64,000 bases of DNA, taken from positions 3,905,083 through 3,969,082 of the forward strand of contig JANAVB010004000.1 in assembly GCA_029216955.1 (NCBI GenBank). The letters are read 5' to 3'. A program made the translations under genes and the position numbers. The notes under the pieces were generated by a model. That model had not been told where the DNA came from, did no database searches, and was given only the letters and a program-made list of their open reading frames with translations. Every line of letters starts with the position of its first letter. Position 1 is the stretch's first letter. Source of the DNA: Iris pallida. Its lineage: Eukaryota > Streptophyta > Magnoliopsida > Asparagales > Iridaceae. Positions 23,803 through 35,300 of this stretch are shown here, in pieces.

Positions 23803-24143
23803 GGAGGCAAAGTTCGGCCCGAACTCTGTGTCCTTGGTCACAGAACCTTCTTTGCTTCTCAGCCACCCATTGTTTTGATCCGACGGTCCATATTTAACCC
23901 GACTTGCTGCTCCCAAACTCCTTAAACTCGAGAGAAAACCCTCTCTTTACTTTGTTCTTCTTCCACCTTCCTCTAAACACAATTTTTGCAAACCCTAACC
24001 CTAGAAACCCCACTTTTAGGGCTCTTTTTCTTTCCAAACTCAAGATCTAAAGCTTTGGGGGGGGCCTCTTCCATCTTTTCTCATTTGTGTGAGGTATAAT
24101 TTTATATTCTTCTCTATTTCCTTTTTAATTTTTCAAATTCTTT
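23803..24143 (+). promoter_or_regulatory. ORF3 upstream region with U3-type palindrome (element A)
   Basis: The GGAGGCAAAGTTCGG/CCCGAACTCTGTGTCC palindrome at 23803-23833 is a version of the LTR U3 palindrome. CCGACGGTCCATATTTAACC (about 23880) follows, then a pyrimidine-rich leader-like stretch with AAACCCTAACCCTAG, a telo-box-like motif. The layout resembles a promoter and 5' UTR; it is an inference from sequence only. Confidence 0.4.
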
Positions 24144-25159
24144 ATGGCTCCAAGACTCTTTGGAAGAGGCAAGAGAAGGAAGGAGTGATGGTGCATCATC
24201 TTCCAATCCTCCTACTCCTCTTGCTCTTCCAATCCATCCTCTTTTTAATCTACCACCAACACAAGACCCCAACATATTCGATGAATAAATTTTTGTATCA
24301 CTGGAGGCTTCTAATGAATGGTTTGCCAATTTCAGTTCACGGAGTGTGTATACGGGTCATCCGATTAATTTCACTATTTTTTTGGCTTATGATTCATTGT
24401 TCCATGATCTTTGTTTAGATGGATTAGTTTCTACCTCATCTATAGTTTATTTGAATGCTATCTAAATGTTCTATTATAATCTAACCTTTGACGACACACG
24501 AATCTACTCTCATGTCGTCGGTATCGACATTACTTTTGATGATTTTGAGCTTGCGGAATATCTTGAGATCTCGAAACCTAATTCTTGGGAGAAACTTGTC
24601 GATGCCCACAAGTTTCAATTTTCCGATGGATCATCACTTGAAAGCTTCAAGGATGACTTGTGTACTCCAATACTCATCCCCGTAATCTACTGGCTAAATA
24701 TCTTAACCCGTATTTTTATGAACTTTATCGTATTATTTTCTCTACGATCTTGCCCAAAGCGGGATCGACCGATGAAGTATCTTATCTTGAGATCTCTGCT
24801 CTTTACCATCTCCACTTCCATGTCCCTTTTAACTTTTCATACACGATGATGGACTGGATGATTAGTGCACGGAAGAGACCCCGATCATTGGTTTACGCCC
24901 TGTATTTGTCGATGATCTTTCGTGCATTCTATATTCTACTTGATGAGTGTCAGTTCCTTCCTGCCCCTGCCTATCTGTCTAAGTCACGGAGGTTTCTAGC
25001 AGCCGTTGAGTCCCCTGCTAAGTCTGAGCACTCCGAGTCTAATGCTCATGCTGATCCTCCTGCTCTTGGCCAACCTGTGCCCGAGCCTCCTGCTACCCTT
25101 GAGTCCATTCAGACTATGCTGCGAGATCGTTTCCGCTTGGAGGACGATCGCTGGACTCA
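24144..25159 (+). pseudogene. Element A ORF3 (extra ORF downstream of pol), N-terminal part
   Basis: Colinear with ORF3 of B. It starts MAPRLFGRGKR, then a frameshift near 24185. TAA-ATG at 24463-24468 gives NAI-stop-MFYYNLTFDD, the same stop-start as in B. Another frameshift near 24665 precedes LNPYFYELYRIIF, ISALYHLHFHVPFN and LPAPAYLSKSRR. The protein resembles the 'putative plant transposon protein' type of extra ORF in SIRE-like elements. No signal peptide or membrane segment is evident, so calling it an envelope is unwarranted. It is interrupted by element D after ACTCA at 25155-25159. Confidence 0.75.
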
Positions 25160-25726
25160 TGTAACACCCAGTTTTCCAGATGAGGGTAATTTTGAAATTT
25201 TGTAATTTTAATTATTAATTATTGATATTTGATTCACATTATGATTTTTAGTGATTTTTAATAAATTTTAAACTATTTTAAAACTGGTTTAAGTCATGAC
25301 TTGTGAGTTTGATGTGCTGCCAGTAAAACCTGAGAGACTGCATGACCTAGAGCATAACCATGTCATTAGCATGATTAATTATCATTTTTAGCCTAGGGGT
25401 ATTTTGGTCATTTTGACTCATTTGAATTATTTGGTGATTTGTTGAATTGGTGAATTCTAGTTTGACTTTGACTTGTTGAGACCTAGTGGACTAGCCTAGA
25501 AGCTAACCCTAGCTATGGTGACCCTAGTCTAACTTGAGTTAACCTATTTTAGTCATTAGAGGATAGTTTTAGAATGAGGGGGTTTGGTTTAGTGAATTTA
25601 AGTCATGGTCATGAAATGACTTATGACTTAATGGTTTGATTGATCATGACTTAAGCCCATGGACCATTTAGTGAACCCTAACCCTAATTAATGAACCTAT
25701 GAGCAGCCATATAGGGATCCCCACCC

Positions 25727-25798
25727 TATTTAAAACACTTGTTCATTAGGGCTTGCCTCTTTTTATTATTCCTACACTTGGAGAAAAGAAAGGTAAGT
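25727..25798 (+). promoter_or_regulatory. Candidate TATA box and 5' splice donor in D LTR
   Basis: TATTTAAA at 25727-25734 is followed 60 bases later by AAAG|GTAAGT (GT at 25793-25794), a near-ideal plant 5' splice site. Both are preserved in the 3' LTR (donor near 32955). Paired with the acceptor at 30806-30807, it would remove about 5 kb of ATG-rich leader. Confidence 0.4.
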
Positions 25799-26084
25799 TT
25801 CCCCCTTCTAAAAAAATCCCATTTTATTCATTAGATCTCCTTTTTCATCCTAGTCTTTTGCATTGGGTTCTAAATTGAGTTTATGGACTGTTGGTGGAGA
25901 GCCATTTCAGTTTGGGATCAATTTGGAGCATTTGGCCATCAAGAAGGACACCCCCCATTTGGAGCTTTTCCATACAATTTGTACTAATAGGTAAAACCCT
26001 TTAAATTGTTTTAAATTTCAGTTTTCTTTGCATGTAGGGCTAGATCTAGGAGTCCCCTAGGTGTTCTTGAAATTTGGGTGAATT

Positions 26085-26960
26085 TTGTGTCCGTTTGATG
26101 TCCGTATCGGACACGTGTCATATGGTATGTTAGGTGTTCGATGAAATGCCTCTATGGATTGAATGTTATTATTTTTCAAAACAAATTATATATTTGGATA
26201 GATCTTTATATGTAGATTATATATTTTTGTGTCTGAGCACGAATCGGGTTGGTTTTTGTGTCCAAAATGGACACGCAAGTCGTGCACGACACTGCGCACT
26301 GGTCCTGTGCTGTGTCCTGCTGCTCGACCTTGATTGCAGACACGACACTCAAGGGTTTGACACAAAAATTTATGGACACGAGTGGGCAATGACTGACACC
26401 ATGCCCAAGAAATTTCGTGGGCTCTCGATCAGTGTGCACAGAGAAATCGCGTGTGCACTGAATCGAGCCTTGCGCGCACAGTCGAAAAATCGACACTGAT
26501 ACGCGTTCCAAACTTTGGACACGAGTCACTTGGACACGTTTCAGTCACTTTTGTACGTAGTACTAGGGTTGGCGAACACCTAGACACGACCACGAAGTGC
26601 CTCGTGTCGTGTGTCGTGTCCTAGCCCGACTCGCACACGTGCACGAGGCTGCATACACGTTTTAAGTGTCTGTGTGTGTTCTCTTAGTTAGGACACGTTC
26701 GTGTCCAATTTTTGGACACAAAATCTACCCTAAGACACTTGTACACATGTGACTCTTCTTTGTTATGAACTGTTTTAGGTTTTCACATTGTTAAATTTCA
26801 AAATTTGGATTTTTCAGTGTTGTACGATTACTGATACTGTGTTGCTGTTCTTCACATACTGCACTTCAAGGTTTGACACCTCATATCCAGCAATGTGGAC
26901 ACAAGAACAACCCCTACCTGACACTTGTGGACACACACATCACCCCCGACACAATACTCC
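26085..26960 (+). repeat. GACAC/GTGTC-rich block of D LTR
   Basis: By hand count roughly 30 GACAC or GTGTC pentamers in under 900 bases, far above chance, including a GACACGTGTC palindrome with a G-box core near 26112. The same block is present in the 3' LTR (33240-34125). Confidence 0.7.
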
Positions 26961-27394
26961 CCCACCCTGTGACCTGACAGAGGGTTGGTTTTTCAAATGT
27001 TTTGGGTTCAAAAAGGGTATGGCTCTGATACATGCTGTGTAATTCGAAATGAGATAAATTTGGGGATCTCAAATGAGTTCATACATTTACCAGGGTTTGA
27101 TTTTATTACTAATTTGGTTTCATATGGGTTTCCATATATGTTAGCTTCTCATTGGTTGTTATATCTGAATGTATATAGTTATGTCTATAAATATGTGGTA
27201 TGCATAGTATAGCTAAGTATCAGTTTAGATTTCTATATAGGGATGAACATCTCTAGTTGTAAAGGTTAAGGGATTAAAGGAAATTGAAATCTGAGTCTTA
27301 ATCTCAGGTTTTGTGAGAACTGAGTTATGGAGTTAGAGAGGTTAGGATTTATAGGGTGAGTTGTTTCAGAGAAATAGAGGATGAAGGTTGAGTA

Positions 27395-27545
27395 GCAGCA
27401 GGCAGTGTGCTGTCTTGCCTTGGCATGGCTTGGCCTGGCAGGGCATGTTGCAGCCAGGCAACTGCCAGCAGTGCCTAGGCAGCCCCTGGTTACATGTGCA
27501 TCAGCTTGGCATTAAAGCCAGGCCTGGCTTGGCATGTTGAAAGAC
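27395..27545 (+). repeat. GGCA/TGCC-rich block of D LTR
   Basis: Dense run of TGGCA, TGCC, GGCTTGGC and CAGCC words. A second similar block is at 28215-28400 (GCAGCA, TTGCC, TGGCAGC). Both recur in the 3' LTR at about 34560-34710 and 35405-35580. They look like short, imperfect internal repeats. Confidence 0.55.
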
Positions 27546-29008
27546 CAGTAGCAGTAATGTAGGTATGCATATGTTGTGGATATGAGTGAAATATGTATGA
27601 TATCTGAGTTTGAACTATTTTAACCTGAGAATTATAGTTAGGATGTGAGCTTAGGTTTCATCTCAGGATTTCTGAGATTTCAGAATATATATATACATAT
27701 CAAAGTTATATTTGATTGACATTTCTGTTAGTGTCATGCACACACACACACCACTGCATTGCTCAAACACACACACACACATTGCACTAGCCTATACACA
27801 TCCATACACTTACTGTTCAGTTTTTGCACACACACTCAACCCCCTCACCCTCATAGACACCATCACATGACACCACATTGATTGGGTTGGTTGTTGAATC
27901 ATTTGATTTGGGTTTATGAGGATATATGTGATACTTGTATATATATATAGGTGGTATGTTGAGTTGGATACCTGAGTTAGGATTGAATATGTGATGCTGA
28001 GTTCAAAGGATTTAGAGGGAGAGTTGACATTTGGTTTGGTATGTTGAGTTGGTATTTCGAAATACCTGAGAATTAAGAGGATGTTTGGCTTTGGCAATTA
28101 GGTTGCATTAGCAAGCAGTGGGCCTTATCTGAAATAAGTACTAGGTTTTCCTGAGATTTGAGTTTGGCTCTGATTCCTGAGATTGGATGTTACATAAGAT
28201 TGGTTGTACTGCCATAGAAGGGTAATTTGGAGTTAGAGGAGTAGCAGTGAGCTTGTGGTTGCATTGCCTGCAATGCATAGTAGCAGCAGGAGCTTGCAAC
28301 TGTGGCAGCCTTGCCATGGCTTGCCCTGTTATGGCAATGCCTTGTGGCAGCAACATTGGCAGCAGGCAATGTACTGCAGCATATGCCAATGCATCTACTG
28401 CAGTAGGCTGCCATGATTTGGGCATGAGTATGTATCACCATGTGCTGTCGTGTGCTAGAGGAGAGTCCATGAACATTCTAGTTAGCTAACCATGTTAAGA
28501 AGGGAGGGAAGTGGCTTGAGTTTAACAGTTGTGAGTGAGGGGAAATATTCCCTGTGACATGAAGTTAGTATGTTAACAAATGACTGGGAGAATGGAGCTT
28601 TGTTATGTTTAATCTAATGCATCAATGTATAGGAAATTATACAACAGTAAGTGGTTATCAAGGTATCAGTTGTGAGAGGGGAAGCCCCTTATCAACTATA
28701 GGAATAGGTGAACAAGTAGAGAGGAAATCAGTGAGGGGAGAAATGTAGGAGAATACCAGATAGGTATATATGTATATGTGTGTTAGTTGGAGGGGTTTGT
28801 ATTAGTAATGATTTGGGTAGGTGCCTATATGTAAGCATGTCCAAATTGCCACATAGGCATATCCAAGGATCCATATAGGCTTAGTGTCTTAGGTGTGATG
28901 TCATGAAATGAGTATGAAGTAAATGTTTTATATATATATAGGTGATGTATGAGTAGATGATGGGTAATGTAAAGTGCTAGGTAGGTAATAACTTGAGGGT
29001 ATGTTTAG

Positions 29009-29169
29009 TTGACTAGTGTTGACCCAAAACCCTAGAATTGACCAAGGATTGACCCAATGGTTCAGGATTGACTAGATGTTGATTTAGCTTGACTAGAGTT
29101 GACCAAGTTTTACTTGGGCCTAATTTGACCTAGACAGTTGACCATGTTTGACTTAGAGTTGACTTTGAC
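29009..29169 (+). promoter_or_regulatory. Array of 12 W-box cores (TTGAC[C/T]) in D LTR
   Basis: TTGAC followed by C or T starts at 29009, 29019, 29038, 29049, 29068, 29089, 29099, 29125, 29138, 29148, 29159 and 29165, all on one strand. Most intervals are near multiples of ten. TTGAC[C/T] is the WRKY-factor W-box. The 3' LTR keeps 12 such cores at the equivalent place (about 36170-36340). Whether WRKY proteins bind is untested. Confidence 0.6.
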
Positions 29170-29976
29170 CTAGATTGGCCTAGAAATCATGTAGATTGCA
29201 TCATAAATATCAATTATCTTGTTTTAAACACATTATAACCTGTACTATTCTATTTAGGACACTGTGACTCCGGTGCAGACATCTGACATTACACTACTCT
29301 TTTCAGAGTATCAGGCGAGTACATTCTCTGATAGTTCTCTCATTTATTTGCCAGTTACTGTATTTTAGTTCTATTTAGTTTTATGTGATTCTCTGATACG
29401 ACACGTATGGATATTTCTGGATTCATGTATGCGACACACTCACCATATTATCTGGCCTCTATTACTGGAATCACTGGAATCATTCTGGAATCTATTTCTG
29501 GAATCATTATATTTTGGCTGGACTCATCTCGATTCTCGTGTCAAATTCTGGATTCACTTGTATTGCGGGGCGGGAAAAAATTGAGTAAGACATGTAGATA
29601 TACCCCAAATCTGGAATCTCCAACTGGAATCTACTGGAAGCATAGCCATCTCTCGCTTGATCAGTGAGAGGTGTGCCTGATTACCCACAGCCGTTTACAT
29701 GTCGATCTCGGTATTTTAAATCACACTATTAGATTAACTGGACTCACCTGGATTCTTGATCACTACCTAGAATCATCTGGTACTGGATTCATCTTGTATT
29801 AGATTCATCTCATACTAGATTTGTAGCAGTTTACACTTGTTTTACATTTACAGCCTGGACTTATCATGTTACTTTAGTTCAGCTAGATTTATTTACAGTC
29901 GCCATTGCCATCATTCTTCTCTTGTTTAGTTACTTTACTTTTCTTGTATCTTACTGTTTCTCTATACCATCACCTG

Positions 29977-30004
29977 TATATAAACTGCCATATTCATCAA
30001 TAAA
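29977..30004 (+). promoter_or_regulatory. Second candidate TATA box and polyadenylation signal of D LTR
   Basis: TATATAAA (29977-29984) and AATAAA (29999-30004), both conserved in the 3' LTR near 37140. Either this TATA box or the one at 25727 could define U3; the sequence does not decide. Confidence 0.4.
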
Positions 30005-30541
30005 ACTGTCTATAACTGCTATAGTTCCCTGTCATTTACTTGGGTTTTCTTGATGAGTTGTACTCGTTCCTGTCCTGACTGGACCTGTTGAAAATTTTAT
30101 AGATGACTGCCCTGAGGACACATGCCCTACACATTACTGAGGGGATGGCTTAGCTACCTATGGCCCCGACACTCAGGAGTGATCGGGAGTTTAGTTAGTC
30201 TGTCTTGTTTTAGTTTTCCTGTTTAGATGTGGAGTTGTATATAGAGATTTGAGACTTGAGATGTATTTGAGATTGTTGAGTTTGTTGTTATTTTATTAGT
30301 AGTTTTGTTGCCTTCAATTCTTAGTTTATTTCTGTGTTATCTTATCGTGCTTAAACTGTGATTGAGTTACACCATATCTTATACTTGTCTTCCGTTCGGA
30401 GTTGATCATGATGAGTACATTATATACTGCATGAGTTGATGGTTAGTAAGAGACTTAGAACAGCGTTCTACCGCCGACACTGCGGCGTAGGCTGGGCGTT
30501 GTTACGTACTCGTACCCTCACAGTGGGTGCGGGTCGTGACA

Positions 30542-30808
30542 CATTTTTAGTGGTGGCCCATGCAGGTCGAGAGTCGCATTAGTGCGATATCGTGGTAGTA
30601 CGGCGACTTAGTTGTACTGCCGTGAGCCTGCGATAGGATTGAGAGATAGGCTTTAACGGAGAGGCGCTCAATCACAGTTAGGAAAAATTCTGCTTCAATT
30701 CATGCCAACTACATATCTTACTGATTGTCTTCTTTGAAATAAACTATCCTCCTTTGATTTTATCGATTCCTGCTCAGTATTGACTTCCTTTTTCGATCTG
30801 TCTTCAGG
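30542..30808 (+). other. Element D leader with stem-loop and 3' splice site
   Basis: No TGGTATCAGAGC primer site; CATTTTTAGTGGTGGCCCATG stands where a primer site is expected. CGTGGTAGTAC (30591-30601), a 12-base loop and GTACTGCCGTG (30614-30624) form an 11-pair stem, shared with C. The leader ends CTTTTTCGATCTGTCTTCAG (AG at 30806-30807), a strong 3' splice site one base before the gag ATG. Confidence 0.55.
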
Positions 30809-32167
30809 ATGGTGGAGACACGATCACATCGCTCTGGTACAGTAGTCGCTGCAGAGGGGTCTGCCACCTCTCACCTTCAGCAGCTAGCCCCTGGTACCGC
30901 AGCCCTAGTCATGCCAGCCGGGGTGGATGTTTCAGCAGTTTTCGGAGATCCATCAGCTGGGGTGGGTTTTCCATCAGCTGAGAGACAGAGTCCGGTGCTT
31001 CCCGAGATCCTTCCACCGCAGCAGCCTCCACCTGCGGGGATGGTAGATGCTGCTCATCTTTTTTCTTTCGTGGAGAGGATTCTGGCGTCTCACAAGCAGC
31101 AGCAGCAGCAGCAGCAGCAGACTGCCGATTATCGTCAGGGGATTGACGAGGCCCACCAGCTGGTTCGTGCTACAGTAGAGATGGTGACTACTCAGGGGGA
31201 GCAGCAACAGCCTCGTCAGAAGGAGAAGGATATACATGACTTCCAGAAGATGCACCCCAGAGAGTTCCTGGGCATTGAGGGCATTCATTACGTAGACGAC
31301 TGGATAGAGCATATCGAAGAGATATTCAGGCTGGCAGAGATACCAGATCGACTCCATATCGAGGCGGCAGGCAGTCAGATGCAGGACTTAGCCCGTGCGT
31401 GGTACCAGACAGATCCCAGAGTGGGAGTTGAGGGCCAGACCTGGGCCCAGTTCAAGGAACTGTTCAAGGAGCAGTTCTTTCTTGATGTGGCCTTGGGAGG
31501 CATAGAGGCACAGTTTGAGGGTCTGGTTCAGGGAAACCAGACAGTAGCTGAGTACGCTAGAGAATTTTGTCGATTGGCCCGGTTCATAGATGACTTGACT
31601 GAGAAGACGAAGGCGAGGAAGTTCCACCGAGGCTTGATTCGAGAGGTTCGGTCGCTGACTAAGAGCGACCGGAACGCTACCTTTACGGAGATATTTTTCG
31701 GGGCGATGGCAGCAGAGGACGACCTGGGGTTGAAGTTGAAGAAGGGTCGTGACTTCCAGAGTGGTAGCAGAAGCGGAGGCCAGGCCAAGAGGCCTCTTGT
31801 TCAGATTCAGCAGACCCGGGCACCAGTGATGGTTTAGCAGGTGCAGCATCAGCATCGGGGTCAGGACCCGAAGACGATCAGTTGTTCCTACTGCAGGAAG
31901 TTGGGACACACCAGGGAGCAGTGTAGGAAGAGGCTGAGGGTTTGCTATTCCTGTGGGTCTGAAGCCCACCAGAAGATAGACTGTCCCTTTGTACCTCCTC
32001 TTGAGGGAGCTAGGCCACCTGTAGCTCAGCACCAGAGGGGTGGAGCTTTTGCGATGGCGGTCGAGGAGACCGACGCTGCAGGTGATGGGTTAGCAGGTTT
32101 GTCCTTCTCATTCTTCTTCCCACTTTCCTGTGTGATTCCATTAGCACCTGCCAGGATATTGTTTTGA
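30809..32167 (+). pseudogene. gag: Element D gag (Ty3/gypsy), in-frame TAG
   Basis: Gag builds the particle that packages element RNA. The ATG at 30809 directly follows a splice-acceptor-like sequence. The N-terminus is Ala/Pro-rich with a CAG-encoded Q8 run (about residues 97-104). The retrotransposon gag core follows (MHPREFLGI, WIEHIEEIFRL, ARAWYQTD, FKELFKEQFF, VAEYAREFCRLARF). An in-frame TAG at 31835-31837 separates the core from two CCHC knuckles, CSYCRKLGHTREQC and CYSCGSEAHQKIDC, both with all ligands. The frame ends TGA 32165-32167. Pol is absent, so mobility would need proteins from another element. Confidence 0.88.
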
Positions 32168-32316
32168 TTTCTAGATAGTGTAGCGACCCCGTTCGAGACT
32201 GTGAAATCACGACCAGTAGGATTGTGTTGCTTCGACCTTGATTGCTGGGGGTTTGACCTAGGACGGGTGCGATTATTTTAATTTCGAGGACGAAATTTTT
32301 CTAAGGTGGGTAGGAT
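32168..32316 (+). other. Residual pol-end and polypurine tract of D
   Basis: The short segment holds TTTCGAGGACGAAATTT and then AAGGTGGGTAGGAT just before the 3' LTR. These normally follow the end of pol in Tekay/Del-type elements, so pol appears to have been removed between gag and this point. Confidence 0.7.
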
Positions 32317-35300
32317 TGTAACACCCAGTTTTCCACATGAGGGTAATTTTAAAATTTTGTAATTTTAATTATTAATTATTGATATTTGATTCACATTATG
32401 ATTTTTAGTGATTTTTAATAAATTTTAAACTATTTTAAAACTGGTTTAAGTCATAACTTATGATTTTGATGTGCTGCCAGTGAAACCTGAGAGACTGCAT
32501 GACCTAGAGCATAACCATGTCATTAGCATGATTAATTATCATTTTTAGCCTAGGGGTATTTTGGTCATTTTGACTCATTTGAATTATTTGGTGATTTATT
32601 GAATTGGTGAATTCTAGTTTGACTTTGACTTGTTGAGACCTAGTGGACTAGCCTAGAAGCTAACCCTAGCTATGGTGACCCTAGTCTAACTTGAGTTAAC
32701 CTATTTTAGTCATTAGAGGATAGTTTTAGAATGAGGGGGTTTGGTTTAGTGAATTTAAGTCATGGTCATGGTCATGAAATGACTTATGACTTAATGGTTT
32801 GATTGATCATGACTTAAGCCCATGGGCCATTTAGTGAACCCTAACCCTAATTAATGAACCTATGAGCAGCCACATAGGGATCCCCACCCTATTTAAACAC
32901 TTGTTCATTAGGGCTTGCCTCTTTTTATCATTCCTACACTTGGAGAAAAGAAAGGTAAGTTTCCCCCTTCCAAAAAATCCCATTTTATTCATTTGATCTC
33001 CTTTTTCATCCTAGTCTTTTGCATTGGGTTCTAAATTGAGTTTATGGACTGTTGGTGGAGAGCCATTTCAGTTTGGGATCAATTTGGAGCATTTGGCCAT
33101 CAAGAAGGACACCCCCCATTTGGAGCTTTTCCATACAATTTGCACCAATAGGTAAAACCCTTTAAATTGTTTTAAATTTCAGTTTTCTTTGCATGTAGGG
33201 CTAAATCTAGGAGTCCCCTAGGTGTCCCTAAAATTTGGGTGAATTTCGTGTCCGTTTGGTGTCCGTATCGGACACGTGTCATATAGTATGTTAGGTATTC
33301 GATGAAATGCCTCTATGGATTGAATGTTATTATTTTTCGAAACAAATTATATATTTGGATAGCTCTTTATATGTAGATTATATATTTTTGTGTCTGAGCA
33401 CGAATCGGGTTAGTTTTCGTGTCCAAAATGGACACGTAAGTCGTACACGACACTGCGCACTGGTCCTGTGCTGTGTCCTGCTGTTCGACCTTGATTGCGG
33501 ACACAACACGCAAGGGTTTGACACCAAAATTTATGGACACGAGTGGGCAATGACTGACACCATGCCCAAGAAGTTTCGTGGCCTCTCGATCAGTGTGCGC
33601 AGAGAAATCGCGTGTGCGCTGAATCGAGCCTTGCGCGCACAGTCGAAAAATCGACACTGATACGCGTTCTAAACTTTGGACACGAGTCACTTGGACACGT
33701 TTCAGTCACTTGTGCACGTAGTACTAGGGTTGGCGAACACCTAGACACGACCACGAAGTGCCTCGTGTCGTGTGTCGTGTCCTAGCCCGACTCGCACACG
33801 TGCACGAGGCTGCCTGCACGTTTTAAGTGTCTGTGTGTGTTTTCTTAGTTAGGATACGTTCGTGTCCAATTTTTGGACACAAAATCTACCCTAAGACACT
33901 TATACACATGTGATTCTTCTTTGTTATGAACTGTTTTAGGTTTTCATATTGTTAAATTTCAAAATTTGGATTTTTCAGTGTTACACGATTACTGATACTG
34001 TGTTGCTGTTCTTCACATGCTGAACTTCGAGGTTTGACACCTCGTGTCCAGCAATGTGGACACGAGAACAACCCCTACCTGACACTTGTGGACACACACA
34101 TCACCCCCAGTGTCGACACAATACTCCCCCACCCTGTGACACGACAGAGGGTTGGTTTTTCAAATGTTTTGGGTTCAAAAAGGGTATGGCTCTGATACAT
34201 GCTGTGTAATTCGAAATGAGATAAATTTGGGGATCTCAAATGAGTTCATACATTTACCAGGGTTTGATTTTATTACTAATTTGGTTTCATATGGGTTTCC
34301 ATATATGTTAGCTTCTCATTGGTTGTTATATCTGAATATATATAGTTATGTCTATAAATATGTGGTATGCATAGTATAGCTAAGTATCAGTTTAGATTTC
34401 TGTATAGGGATGAACATCTCTAGTTGTAAAGGTTAAGGGATTAAAGGAAATTGAAATCTGAGACTTAATCTCAGGTTTTGTGAGAACTGAGTTATGGAGT
34501 TAGAGAGGTTAGGATTTATAGGGTGAGTTGTTTCAGAGAAATAGAGGATGAAGGTTGAGTAGCAGCAGGCAGTGTGCTGCCTTGCCTTGGCATGGCTTGG
34601 CCTGGCAGGGCATGTTGCAGCCAGGCAACAGCCAGCAGTGCCTAGGCAGCCCCTGGTTACATGTGCATCAGCTTGGCATGAAAGCCAGGCCTGGCTTGGC
34701 ATGTTGAAAGACCAGTAGCAGTAATATAGGTATGCATATGTTGTGGATATGAGTGAAACATGTATGATATCTGAGTTTGAACTATTTTAACCTGAGAATT
34801 ATAGTTAGGATGTGAGCTTAGGTTTCATCTCAGGATTTCTGAGATTTCAGAATATATATATATACATATCTAAGTTATATTTGATTGACATTTCTGTTAG
34901 TGTCATGCACACACACACACCACTGCATTGCTCAAACACACACACACATTGCACTAGCCTATACACATCCATACACTCACTGTTCAGTTTTCGCACACAC
35001 ACTCAACCCCCTCACCCTCATAGACACCATCACATGACACCACATTGATTGGGTTGGTTGTTGAATCATTTGATTTGGGTTTATGAGGATATATGTGATA
35101 CTTGTATATATATAGGTGGTATGTTGAGTTGGATACCTGAGTTAGGATTGAATATGTGATGCTGAGTTCGAAGGATTTAGAGGGAGAGTTGACATTTGGT
35201 TTGGTATGTTGAGTTGGTATTTCAAAATACCTGAGAATTATAAGGATGTTTGGCTTTGGCAATTAGGTTGCATTAGCAAGCAGTGGGCCTTATCTGAGAC

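Larger units (their letters stand above)
25160..30541 (+). repeat. Element D 5' LTR
   Basis: 5382 bp, TGTAAC...GTGACA. It is built of successive blocks enriched in different short words: GTCAT (25290-25660), GACAC/GTGTC (26085-26960), GGCA/TGCC (27395-27545 and 28215-28400), TTGAC (29009-29169) and CTGGAATC (29405-29830). CA tracts lie near 27735-27785. No protein-coding gene is supported inside it. Confidence 0.92.

Noticed and set aside
25682..25692. Telomeric repeat (CCCTAACCCTAA)
   Set aside because: Only two units, within the D LTR; not a telomere or interstitial array.
28141..28441. Ala/Cys-rich open frames on both strands, repeated at 35306-35606
   Set aside because: Located in the GGCA-rich block of the D LTRs; low complexity, no family, frame shared only because LTRs are near-identical.
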